Assembly: GCA_002685535.1 (NCBI GenBank)
Contig: NYXK01000182.1
Span: forward strand, 1 to 57,952
Length of the DNA stretch: 57,952 bases
Source: Deltaproteobacteria bacterium
GTDB lineage: Bacteria; SAR324; NAC60-12
Direction: 5' to 3'
This document shows, in pieces, positions 1-10,812 of the stretch. The notes under the pieces were generated by a model that saw only the letters and a list, made by a program, of their open reading frames with translations, was not told the DNA's origin and ran no database searches. A program made the translations under genes and the position numbers. The first letter of the stretch is position 1. The number at the start of each line of letters is the position of its first letter.

Positions 1-327
1 GGCTGCTGAAGCGGACGGTGCTTGGCCATTGACTCGAAAATTACATGCAAGCTAGAATCGTACTGAGTATGCGTGCTCAGCAGGATTGAATCTAGTCTTT
101 GTATCCTTTCGTATGCAAACAACGTATGAGCGGTTCCTGCTTACCCCTCCACCAGATTGAGACTAGCTCCGCGATCCGATATCCTGGACATCTTTTTGAT
201 GAAGCGAGCTAAACTTTTACAACAACAATCACTTCTCTCCATGTTCAGAGATGCTACTTCGCAAATATTACCCAGTGGCACCTTGACTCAACGCCAGTAT
301 TCAGCGTCCACATACCATTAACCTCAA
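1..327. promoter_or_regulatory. 5' flank of the Zn2Cys6 regulator gene
   Basis: No coding signal was seen here. The stretch lies directly upstream of the first start codon in the window and should contain the promoter and leader of the regulator gene. No convincing TATA box or known operator was identified. Confidence 0.3.
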
Positions 328-1973
328 ATGCGAAGGACGCTTCGAAGATCTTGCGCTGCTTGTGCGAAAGCCAAGCACAAATGCGACCTTCACACCCCAC
401 GATGCACAAGATGCACTTTGAGAAAAATACAATGCGTGTATGCGAATGAGCCACTTTCTTCTCCGGGACCTTCCAGCACAGTATCCGCGACCAGTCAGAG
501 TAAGAAGAGCTTGGAGTCAAATTTGTCAACTCTCTCGGTCACGATCGGATCGAACTCCTTCGACCCGTTTGACAGCTACCCGCCAACAAGTCTTCCCAGA
601 TCTCGGGTCCAAAACTTAATCGTGCACTGTAAGTTCGATTGAATTCTTTCATACATGTCGCTAATCATTACAGTCCTCTCAAAGATTGCTTTTCAGTACT
701 ATCCGCTGGATCTCAATCCCAACTCAAATCCGTTCATCAACTCCTGGTGGCCACTAGCTCTCGCAGATCCGGCACTGTTCAATGTCTCTCTCCAGACCGC
801 ATCACTGGACGCCGAGCTCCATGCTCAGAAAGGCTTTTATCAGTCGGCGATTCTAATGCACGATGCTGTGTCACTGATTCGACACAAGATTGACGACCCA
901 ACTTTGGCTTTTCAAGACGCCACAATGGATGCAGTAGTCACTTTGGCTGCGATTGAGGTAGGACACTTCGGAAACGATCACTTGAAATATACTAATATGT
1001 GTACAGCATGGAAAAGGAAATATCCAAGAATGCAAAATGCATATCGAGGCTGTCAAACGGATGGTTGCTGTCAGAGGCGGGGTGGCTGCCGTGAGGCAAA
1101 GTAGCCCCTTGACAGCGAGGATGGTTCCTTGGTAAGTCTGACATTCTCTCTTATATCTACCAGGTAAATCTCATCGGTCACAGGGTATCGATGCTCGTTA
1201 CTGGTTCTCCTCAATTCGACATACAAGATGACTCCGGCAATGGAAGTGGTATCGCACCCATCGCTCAGTGGCTTTCCGCCCTGAAAACAGAACACAATCC
1301 GGATCTTCGCGGACTTGCATGTTTTGACATCGATTCCAGCTTGAAAGACATCCTGATCAGACTCCAAGTTATCCTCTATCCTCCCATCAGCCGGGGCGCC
1401 AATCTCTGTACCAATGATCTCCACGATTTGACTTGCTACGTTCTGCACAAGTTGCTATTACCCTTCACAGCGGAGCTCACACCGGAATCTGAGTGTCTGC
1501 GTTATGCACTCGCCATCTACATGTTCGTCATCCATGGGCCGACGTATTATTCGCACTTAGCGATACTACATCAGATCGTTCTAAAACTTCGAAACCACCT
1601 CCGAGCAGTCATGACTCCGAATGACATGGACTCGTCATTACTCATATGGTGCTTCTCCATTGGGATGTCAGCTTCCATCGGCACAGAAGCGCACGACTGG
1701 TTCATCACCAGTGCCGCACCACTTACCAGCTCCCAGGGCCTTGAGACTTTGGACAACGTCGAATCATGCCTTCAGAGTATTCTGCCACTTGACGCACAAT
1801 CAAAGGCAATGTTCCATGTAGCGTGGCAGCCAATCTTTAATTCTACTCAACTAGCGGAGGAATTGCCGGGTAAACCCACCACGGCCCTCGAGAATCTGGC
1901 AAATCACGGAAATAATGAGCAATGCACGAAGGGAAGCACGTACCCAGCGGAGTCTAGTACTAATCCGCCCTGA
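328..1973 (+). CDS. Zn2Cys6 fungal transcription factor (499 aa, 4 exons)
   Basis: Probable nuclear DNA-binding regulator. Exons by splice signals and frame: 328-628, 674-957, 1007-1131, 1184-1973; the sum is exactly 500 codons including the stop. Residues 9-36 form a Zn2Cys6 binuclear cluster (C9, C12, C19, C26, C29, C36; spacing CX2CX6CX6CX2CX6C) next to basic residues. The middle and C-terminal parts look like the Fungal_trans_2 (PF11951) helical domain; exon 3 encodes the family-like stretch MHIEAVKRMVAVRGG. The ATG at 328 leaves only eight residues before the first cysteine, as is usual. The intron 958-1006 carries an ACTAAT-like branch site. The gene is followed 485 bp downstream, same strand, by a CYP61 gene, so it may regulate that neighbour; this is inference. 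Target unknown. Confidence 0.88.
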
Positions 1974-2458
1974 ACGAATCTATGATCTGGATACTGCAAT
2001 CGTCACGGCCCGACCGGATCTCGGGATAAGTGTTTGCATCAGAGCCCATGATGGACTTTATTGGTGGGGTTACCGTACAAGGTCCATCCAATCTGTGCTG
2101 ACAGCTGGCGGAGACTAAACCCCTTCGAGATGGTGGGCTGACATTTAGGAGTCTAGTCCTCTTTCGTCATTTATAACCCTCTGTCGCTCAGCTCACGAAA
2201 TGATTGGAAGATTCGAGCCTCATCAATCAGACCGCATCAAAGAAGCCCGTAATTGGTGTTGGAATTCCAAAGGAAATACCATGTTCGGCCTCAACTGATA
2301 TGACAGGAACGGATTAGTCTCCGGACACTAGACATCCTGCGAAAAATTGAGGACTTCTGGTTGGATGTAAATCTTTGGTATAAGATGTCTCTTGTACCTC
2401 GCTTTTGTTTAATTTGGGAGCCTCCTGTTTCCGCCTTCTGTCTCTTCAGCTCTAAGTC
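1974..2458. promoter_or_regulatory. Intergenic spacer between regulator and CYP61 gene
   Basis: This 485-bp spacer holds the 3' end of the regulator transcript and presumably the promoter of the P450. A CT/TTT-rich stretch lies just before the P450 start (about 2395-2455). No site was recognised with confidence. Confidence 0.3.
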
Positions 2459-4424
2459 ATGATGAACGAAAACATTCTTGCCATGTTGCAGAATAGCACT
2501 GTTTCTGGACCTGCCATTGTCCACCAGGGAAGCGTTGGGGTCATCTCGGAAATATGGAATGGAATTAGTGGATGGCAGTTGGGAGTCACCGTCTTGGTCA
2601 TTCTCATGGCCTACGATCAATGCAAGGCCTTTCGCGTATCTTGCGTTCTTAATTTGATTACTGACTCTCCGCAGTTACATACCTGTACAAGAAAGGGTCA
2701 ATCGCCGGACCCAGATTCAAGATCCCATTCATCGGACCTTTCCTACAGGGCATAAACCCCAAGTTTGAAGCATACGAAGCACAATGGGCGAGTGGGAAGA
2801 TCAGCTGTGTGTCGATTTTCCATAAGTTAGTACCCATTCATGTCCAAATCCCCAGTAGAGAGCTTCAGTGCACAGCGTGAAGTACTTTGGAGATGCAGCA
2901 GTCGCAATCGCATTCTCTGTTCTAGCTAACGCTCATGCCAGGTTCGTGGTCCTGGTTTCTGATCGAGATCTGGCACGCAAAACCTTTACCTCGCACAACT
3001 TTGTCAAAGTATGCCTCGTGCCAATGGCCGAGCTGATCATGGGAGCTAATGCTTGGGTATTCCTGGATGGCAGACCGCACATCGAGTTCCGCAAGGGGCT
3101 TGTCGGCCTGTTCACCCGACGATCGCTGCAGTCCTACCTTCCCATCCAGGAGAAGGTCTGGTCAGACTATTTCCAGAAGTTCGTCGCTGCGAGCGAGAAG
3201 AATGGTGGACGGCCCATGGAACACATGACGCATTTCCGAGAGATCAACTGTGCTCTGTCGTGTCGCACTTTTGTGGGGAATTATATCTCTGACGAGGCTG
3301 TGAAGAAGATTGCAGACGATTATTACTGCATTACAGCTGCGTTGGAGCTGGTCAACATTCCTCTGTCGCTTTACATTCCGTACACGAAAGTCTGGTTGGG
3401 AAAGAGAGCGGCAGATGGTGTACTTGCTGAGTTTGCAAGATGTGCTGCTGCGAGCAAGAGAGACATGGCAGCTGGTCAGGAACCGATATGTATCGTCGAT
3501 CAGGTCAGCATAATTCTCTTTCTTTCCCCTTGCGGTATCTTTGGGATGGTCTCCTCGAAAATGTGCTTGAACATCAACAAGATCCGTCAGCTTCTCTGCA
3601 GGAGGGGAAGAGCTTTCATCTTAGCCGAGCTAACATATATTGCAGTGGATATGCAGTATGATCGAGTCCCAAGCCTACCACGATCGTGTCGCCGCCGGAG
3701 AAGTCGACGTTGAAAAGCCAGCTGTCCTTGTCCGACAATTCAGCGACGCTGAGATCGCCCAGACTATGTTCACTTTCCTCTTCGCTTCTCAGGATGCCTC
3801 AAGCAGTGCTACAACATGGCTCTTCCAAATCACAGCCCAGCGACCAGACGTCCTCGACCGAGTACGCCAGGAAAATCTTGAGATTAGAGGAGGTGACATT
3901 GACAAGCCTCTATCACTGGAAATGCTTGAGTCAATGACCTACACCAACGCCGTCGTCAAAGAAGTGCTCCGCTGGCGTCCGCCCGTGATCTTCGTCCCCT
4001 ATACCTGCAAGAAAGACTTCCCCATCACAGACACATACACAGCTCCCAAAGGATCCATGGTCATCCCCTCCTGCTGGCCTGCTCTCCACGACCCGGAAGT
4101 GTACCCACAACCTGCGGTCTTCGATCCTGAGAGGTGGATCACTGGGGACGCGAATGAGAAGACGAAGAATTGGTTGGTGTTCGGAAATGGTGCGCATGAT
4201 TGTATTGCGAGGCAGTATGTCCAGCTTACGATGACGGCTATGATTGGGAAGGCGAGTTTGGAGGTTGATTGGGTGCATCATGCTACGAGTAGGTCTGAGG
4301 AGATCAAGGTGTTTGCGACGCTCTTCCCGATGGTGAGTTGATTCTGAGGTTGAACTGTGACGATGTGCTAACCTGGTGACAGGATAAATGCCCGATGGTG
4401 TTCACGAAGAGGCCCAGACCATAA
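2459..4424 (+). CDS. CYP61-type cytochrome P450, sterol C-22 desaturase (ERG5-like)
   Basis: Predicted ER membrane P450 of ergosterol synthesis, introducing the C22-C23 double bond. Exons: 2459-2621, 2675-2825, 2942-3503, 3646-4332, 4383-4424 (534 aa; a second ATG at 2462 would give 533). The first intron (2622-2674) is GC-AG; the others are GT-AG. A membrane helix lies near residues 38-52, followed by YKKGSIAGP, typical of CYP61. The I-helix motif ASQDAS is at about 339, the K-helix ExxR at E398-R401, and the heme loop FGNGAHDC has its cysteine at 478. The order and spacing match CYP61 throughout (HYISDEA-like, MIESQ, SEEIKVFAT segments). Odd points: the heme loop continues C-I-A where C-x-G is usual, and the sequence looks more divergent than a core ERG5, so it may be a paralogue. 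Family call firm; housekeeping role not certain. Confidence 0.9.
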
Positions 4425-5566
4425 TACCCATTCAATCTTTGATTTGCCACTTCATATATCTGTAGCGTGTATTCGATACCACACGCACTTTTAGCCAAGC
4501 ATGCATAGACTACTCCTCCCGGACAACCGCAGTACAGACTCTTCAAAAAGACTCGAACCTTGATAGGAGTCCAACTGATGTTCCTCACCGAAGTCTCAGA
4601 AACTAAATCGATTGTTTTGGTTCCCGTTCTGTTTCCACTACCTCCATTCATACTCATTTACTCAGAGAAAATTTGAGCTATAGTGCTCCAGCGATTTGCA
4701 TCAGGAGATGTGAGCTTTAGGTAAGGTCATGTGAGGCTTTGACTTCTCTTTTTGCGTGTGCGATGGTATGTTTGTTTACTTCCTACCCAGGTAGATCGAT
4801 ACCTACTTTTCTGAGCTCAGATACGAGAAGCATTTGTACCTAGAAGTGTAGAAGAGGAGGTGATGGGCTCATGCTGGTTGCAACGACGACATAGATGCTT
4901 TTGGATTACAATACTGGGTGTAATTTGAATGAAGCTGGACATCATCTTGAGATGCGAGCTCGGCTCAAGTCGCGAGCGTAGTCTGAAGACCAGTTCTCGG
5001 AACTTCAGGACATTTTCTTGTAATCCTAATTCTCTTAGCTGTTTGTAATCGATGTCGTGCGTGAGTTGATTTTCAGGTACGCCTTATCCCCCGTCCCAAT
5101 CCACCTTTTCCGGCCTCAGAGATATGAAATATCCACCTGAGGATATGGGATCTCAGAATCGGGCTATGAGAGCACATATGAGAACTAATTATGAGGTGAG
5201 ATTTCTGTGATGAGCAACAAAAGGGAGGTAGCGATATAGGATCCACTTTGGCGTTCACTGTTTTGGGTGAATGGGATGCATCGGACGATGGATCTTCACT
5301 TTCATCCTACCTATAGGACAAGGAGGAGCAGCAAGAGATCAAAGGTCGCCATTCCCTGAAGGTCAAGGCACGAAGTACTATGTAACGTTAATTCTCGATG
5401 CTCCAGGTAGCTAGTAATCCTTCGCTGTGCCCTGACTCCAAGCAAACATCAACGACGAAACAACAGTCTCAAATATCATGCATAAATACAAATGTGAGGA
5501 CTAACCCGTGCCACCCAAGCCTACAACTGTCACTCAACATCACAATCACAATCACTGTCCAGCACT
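4425..5566. other. Intergenic region between convergent genes
   Basis: About 1.1 kb between the ends of the CYP61 gene (+) and the proline-rich gene (-). It should hold both 3' UTRs and terminators. Short open frames are present on both strands but none has a convincing start or protein-like composition. I see no repeat or RNA gene. Confidence 0.4.
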
Positions 5567-6558
5567 TCATTCCTGATTCTCCCTCCACAGCCAAACAATC
5601 GGCCTCCCACCCCCCGCCAAATTCCCATTTCTCTGCTTATTCCACCCAAACTTCCCCAAGTTCCCCTTCATCTTATCCTTATCATCCATATTAACCCTCA
5701 AGCCGACCGCCCACTTGCCATTCCCCTTCTCCACAACCTCATAGACAACATTCTTCTTATCGTCGGCATCATCGCAGCCGATGCGTTTCATGAACTCCTT
5801 GACGTTCATCTCGACGGGAACATAGAATTTCGTGTGGGTGGAGGGGTCGAGGCCGTGGATGACTTGGTCGGCTTGCCAGGGTTTGTTGGGGGTTTTGAGA
5901 ACGTGGATTATGGTGTGTTCGGACGGGAAAATGTAGTTGTAGCCTTGCGGGATGCCGATACCGCCCAGGTGGTTTTGGAGGTGGATGCCTGGGAATCCAA
6001 GGTTCGTGAGGGGACCCATGGATGGGTGAGTGGCGTTGTAGGGGAAGCCGGGGCCGGGCAACACGGGTTGCATGGAGTGCATGTAGGGCATGGGTGGTTG
6101 ATAGACGGCTGCTGGAGGTTGGATGAAGCCTGGCATGCCGGGGTATTGCGGCATGGAGAAGCCGCTGGCGGTGTAGGGTGGTGGAGGGCCAGCGTCGAAG
6201 CCGTGCATGGTATTGTGGCCTCGGTAGGGCATGGTAGGCACGGGCTGCGCCATTGTGGTGTTTGCTGTTAGAGGACCTTGAAATGGAGTTGGAGAGTGTG
6301 GTGGAGGTGGTCCTGAGTCTTCACCGTGGATGGTATTCCAACCTAGGTCCCTTCTATACGAGCCGTGATGCTCTGGACGTAGTAGAGGCGCTCTCCGGAC
6401 GTGGAGTAGACGGAGATGGAGCGGTATCGGATAAGTTGGACGGTGTCGATGGGTGCAAGGAGAGTTGCGTGGGTCAGGACAACTTTGCCGATAGCTGGGA
6501 GAAGAGGGCAATCCTCGAAAGTATGCTCCTCAAACGAAGCCAGTGTGTATAGCTTCTA
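5567..6558 (-). CDS. Proline-rich fungal protein of unknown function, 5' end abnormal
   Basis: The safe part is the frame from the ATG at 6253 to the stop at 5567 (228 aa). Its first half is Pro/Gly/Met-rich; its second half is a compact domain with IIHVLKTPNKPWQ and KFYVPVEMNVKEFMKRIGC, ending RPIVWLWRENQE. I recognise this layout from uncharacterised filamentous-fungal proteins but know no function. Upstream, 6556-6340 is strongly coding-like (C-ending third positions; segment PLLPAIGKVVLTHATLLAP) but contains no ATG; the best initiation candidate is a CTG at 6543-6541 reading LASFEEHTF. That segment lies in a different frame from the rest. It can be joined by a 47-nt GTATAG...CTCAG intron, or by one extra base in the GGG run near 6348. 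The part skipped by that intron encodes NTIHGEDSGPPPP, a repeat of NTMHGFDAGPPPP further on, which argues for a frame break. Start and splicing unresolved. Confidence 0.6.
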
Positions 6559-7185
6559 TGAGATGCGGTTGAGCAGAGAAGATAACAAAGGCTTGCCTGT
6601 GAATCGATACCAGTTTGTACTCAAAAAATACCAGGAGTAGGAAGTTTGAGTGTAACTGTAAGTGTGGATAGAAGTGTAGATGTTAAAGGAAGGACGTTTG
6701 ATGTTAGATGAGTGGGGGTATAAAGTACTGCTTGGAGAGGAGAGTGTATGAATCATTCCCTAGAAGCAAGGAATAGGACTCGCAGCCATGAATCACAGCA
6801 TCGTAGAGTATTTATGGAATAGGACAGTCATGACTATCCGCCCAGCTCCGGCATTCACTGGTCTCCGGGACGGAATGCTCAAATTCTTGAACCAGACATT
6901 GGGAAAAGAGCCTGGGATGATTCACGGATTTCTTGTGTACTAACTCAGAAACTGGCTGGAATGATGCAACCACTTGAAGTGCTTGATCATGCCTCGCTAC
7001 TGCTTTGTTTACTGGCACTAGCCGAGATTTGGAAGCGACGTAGAAATGCGAGGCGGAAAATTAAATAATGTAATGACGATGAGCTCGTTGCCACGATATG
7101 GCAGTTCATGAATACATTGATGTTACATGCGCTTCCATAAATGCAGGTATCCATCCATAAAACAAGCAAGAATCGAAAATTTGCT
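6559..7185. promoter_or_regulatory. Promoter/leader of the proline-rich gene and 3' flank of CFT2
   Basis: On the minus strand the sequence reads as a fungal leader: a TTTATACC element near 6720 followed by long pyrimidine-rich runs with no ATG down to the coding-like segment at 6556. The 6760-7185 part contains no convincing gene and would include the CFT2 3' UTR. Confidence 0.4.
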
Positions 7186-10100
7186 TCATTTCACCACAGC
7201 CAAGCCTTGATAGATCATGTTCTTGACAGCGTAGAATGTGCTGCCGTGACCGATCCCAGGGCCCATCGAGGTCGCCAGCCCGATGCTTTCGACTTCGATC
7301 CTCCCAGTACCCGTCTTTCGAACGATGACTGAGCTGTCGATAAGCAATGTGCCCTCTCCCTTGAACTCGGCAGTGTGACTTGAAGCCAGCATGATCTTCC
7401 GCAGATCTGCAAGGCGAAGGTCGCCAACTTGCAGTGGCTGGGCGACGGATCTCGTTGCCGATGCCATATTTGAAGGTAAGATGTCTAGGGTAGGGACCTC
7501 GATGTGTGTTGCTGTGCTTCGTACCAGTTCACGACTTTGTGTCTCGTCTCCTTCTTCCTTGAGCAGCTTCTGCTTCTTGTTACTCTCTTCTGCATCTGGC
7601 TCCGGGTCCATGACAGAACTCTCCAAACGAGCAGTAACTGTCGCGATTCGAAGATCCTTGACTTTCTGCCAAGTCAATTGCTTGACAAGAGCACTTGTCA
7701 GTCTCACTGCCCAAGCGTTTGTGTCGACGCTAGCGTTGACCGTAACGCCAACTTCGGGCGTATAGACATCAATGGCAGATTCTGAGGAGCCGAGCTGTGC
7801 CACGAGCAGTTTGCGACAATCGACAGCTAGAGCAAGAGTTTCATCCTTCATTCCGCCGACCAGGATGAGCTTTCTAGGCTGAATAAGAGGTATCAGCATC
7901 TGCAAACTTCGCTTATCGTGTAAGCCAGCGAAGTCCACAAAGCCTATTCTGACGTTGAGTGTGAGAAACTCGGTTGAGAAAATTGCTTTGGAAGGCGAAG
8001 ATTCCGCGACTGCATCTTCAACAGCTTCACCACCTTCGTCTTCTGATGCTTCGTCCTCGGGACCAGGCGACATATCGGCGAGATCGATAGAATCACGCTG
8101 ATTACGATTGGTCTGCTGCCTCTTGTGGTCTCCATTCATCATCTGGCGATCATGCTGAGGCTCTTCCCACTTCCGCTTCTTGCCGAAAGTATCTCGAGTG
8201 TCGTGTTTGTTGGGCTGGCGCATGTCCTGGCCGTCCACTTCATCTCGCTCCTCTGCTCTGAGGAAGTCTTCTGGACGGATCAGCTCTCCAAAGTCGTCAT
8301 TTCGTTTCCTTCGAATAGACAGGGGGAACATCTTCTCTCGACCTTTCTTTCCTCGCACATCATAATCGAAGACGGCTTTGCGGCGAATCAGAACATTGAC
8401 ACCGAGATCTTCATCGCTCAAGCCGATCTTTTTCCGATTTGCTTGTCCCATCGTTGCTGATATGTTCAAAGACTTTCCCTGCTGTTCTGTCTCGGAATCA
8501 TCAGAATCTGACGAAGAGTCCGAGGAAGCATCGTCGACGACATCTGCTGAGGTTTCAAGCGATGTAGCTCCACCAGATTGGAGTGTAGTTTGCAGCTGAC
8601 GCTGTGTAGCGAGCCATTGTTGATAGACACTTAACTCGTTTCCTTCTAAGGCGACTCGTTTCGCATCTTGAAGCTCAACATGTTTTCCTCCACTGTTGAC
8701 TCTCTCTATCGTTACGCCAGACTTAGTAGTCTCGGAGACCACCCCATTTTGTCTCTCTTCCCACCATGACCACAATGTTCTTGCCAAGCCAGTTCTCGCA
8801 TCACCTTCGGGCTTGCCTAGCCTCTCTGTCAGAATGACGAGATTGCGACTGTCATCAGCAATGGATCTCAAGACATCTCGAGAGAAGCCCCATTCTAGAG
8901 ATGTATCGCTTGCAAGGATGACTTTTCCCACGGATCTCCCTAGGCTGTCTACTTGGCCTAGTATTCGGTCAATCTGGCCTCTACGTTCGAGCAATCGCAA
9001 GTGCTTGAAATCAAAAGGACCTGCGGAGCCACCTTTCGAGTTTCCAGAACTTTGCGGTCCTGTCTCTTTTTGCTGTAAACCAGCATTTGCCTCGAATTCT
9101 CGAATGATAGCATCGTCCATCCATTCCAGCATACTCCTCGTATATCGCATTGTCGCTCCAATATTCTTGCTTGCAAGGTACAGTCTTGCGCTCCGTAGCG
9201 GACTATCGTCATCTTTGGCTTCTGTTCGCCATGCGTGTTCTAGCAGGTACGCAAGCTCCAGCACACGAGCGCTCGAGTCTGTAGGTATAAGAACAATTCC
9301 ACCCTGGCTGACTGACGACTTGATCATTTCGAGGAGCAGCTCATCTCGTTTGGCTCGGCCACCGGGTAACGCATTCCGCTCCCCACCACGACTGCTACAT
9401 ATCAGCGCGGTTGGTTTGCGCAGTTGCTCGATGACTTCTGCTCCTCCGGCTCCAGCTCCTCCAAGCCACGCTGCACCAGCAAGAACGTTCTCTCGTGCTT
9501 GATTCCAGTCCACTGCGTGCACGATAGATTCCAGTCCATGTTGAATATGCCAAATTGTCCCACCCAAGGTATGTCCAGCATTATATGCTGTGATAGTAAG
9601 ACCATTAAGGGGAGGTGACGAGGGCGATGGTATTGGTTGATGTGGTTGCGAGTACTTCAGAGGGTGAATGAGGGCGAAATACGAAGCTATTTCTTCACTA
9701 GTTGGTGGTTGGAGAAGAATGTTTGCATCTTTGTTGGTAGATAACGTCTGCGAATAGGAGTATGAAGCCTCGGAGAGGGCTGAAGAGGGTATTATTGTTG
9801 CCGAAAGAGGGGTCGAAGCGTAGAGGTCTTGAAGCAGAGTTCGGCCAAGGGAGATAACTGGCAACGTCGCATAAACTGGGATTCGAGAGAATAAAGGGAA
9901 GTGCTTGCAGCAGTGGGCAAAAGCTGCAAGATGGGCGACTGTCGCATGAGTTAGGAGGATAATAGAGAGAGTCGGTACTTGTCTGGGGAGATGTTAGCTT
10001 GTGTATAGAGCCAGGTCAAGCATGGAAGGGGTGGGAGAGCACGGGAGTTCGCATTGCAGGTCAAGGGAGAAGCATAGTTGATTGCAAATGTGACTTCATT

Positions 10101-10318
10101 GTTGACTGCTATACATTGTTCCAGGGCCAAAGAGGCACCTCCCTCGATCCTCAGAAAGAAAGCGCAACCTACTTCTCAAGCTCTTTAAGCTTTTCCACAT
10201 CGAAAGTCTCGTCCCAACCGACGTCTATCAAGACTTTGACGCCTCCATCGAGCTCCAGTAATGATTGTGAGGCCGATGATTCCGACTGCGCTCCCAGCAG
10301 GGAAGTAAACGTGAACAT
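7186..10318 (-). CDS. CFT2: Cleavage and polyadenylation factor subunit 2 (Cft2/CPSF100), 980 aa
   Basis: Non-catalytic scaffold subunit of the nuclear pre-mRNA 3'-end cleavage and polyadenylation complex. Two exons: 10318-10173 and 9982-7186, with a 190-nt intron whose acceptor follows CTAAC. The N-terminal metallo-beta-lactamase fold begins with LDGGVKVLIDVGWDE. The loop that is HxHxDH in the endonuclease CPSF73 is degenerate here (H61-A-T-V-A-H66), as expected for CPSF100. A beta-CASP domain follows (ALICSSRGGERNAL; LIPTDSSARVLELA). Next comes a long acidic/charged linker with DDFGELIRPEDFL, and a C-terminal RMMBL/CPSF2-like region (VGFVDFAGLHDKRSLQ). Length fits filamentous-fungal Cft2. 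It is divergent from SEC24 across a 494-bp promoter. Confidence 0.93.
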
Positions 10319-10812
10319 GGTGTTCAGTAGAAGCTCCTATCAAGGCATCTGGCTGTTGGAGGAAGATTGTCGCATACTACAGGAATTTGAGGCGTCGTCT
10401 TAGTCTGCGAAATAACTAGGAAAAGGTGTCGTGAATAGAAGGCTTGGTGGTGAAGTTGTTGATGTTGTTGAAGGTGCACATAGGGATGTTTGAGGAATCG
10501 CGACAGAGACAAAGCCATTGAGCTGCATGAAATCTTAGCGCGAACCACACGTGCAGAAAGTCCAGACGCGGCAAATACTTCGCCCGCTCCGTGTATCTCG
10601 AAAGGTGGCCCGTCAACAAGATAATATCGAACAATTCCAGGTTGCGCACGAGTTGGCATGACACGAATTTTGTCAAACCTTGGGAATATGACGAAAAGGA
10701 TATCTTGATGATCTTCCTCCAATCTGTAACTGCGCCAAAATACCTCTGAAGGCTCCTGACTCCGAGCTCGAACCCTTAATCCTGGAACTACTCCTTGTTG
10801 ACAGTGTTCAGG
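10319..10812. promoter_or_regulatory. Shared divergent promoter of CFT2 and SEC24
   Basis: A 494-bp interval separates the two start codons, which point away from each other. It must contain both promoters and leaders. An overlapping open frame on the minus strand (part of 10324-11007) has no supporting features and runs into SEC24, so it is taken as a shadow. No TATA box was recognised, consistent with housekeeping promoters. Confidence 0.5.

Noticed and set aside
2868..2941. In-frame extension at the start of the 2868-3713 ORF, as if a P450 began there
   Set aside because: The sequence lies in the CYP61 intron 2826-2941, which has a GCTAAC branch site; removing it gives the family-typical FHKFVVLVSDRD.
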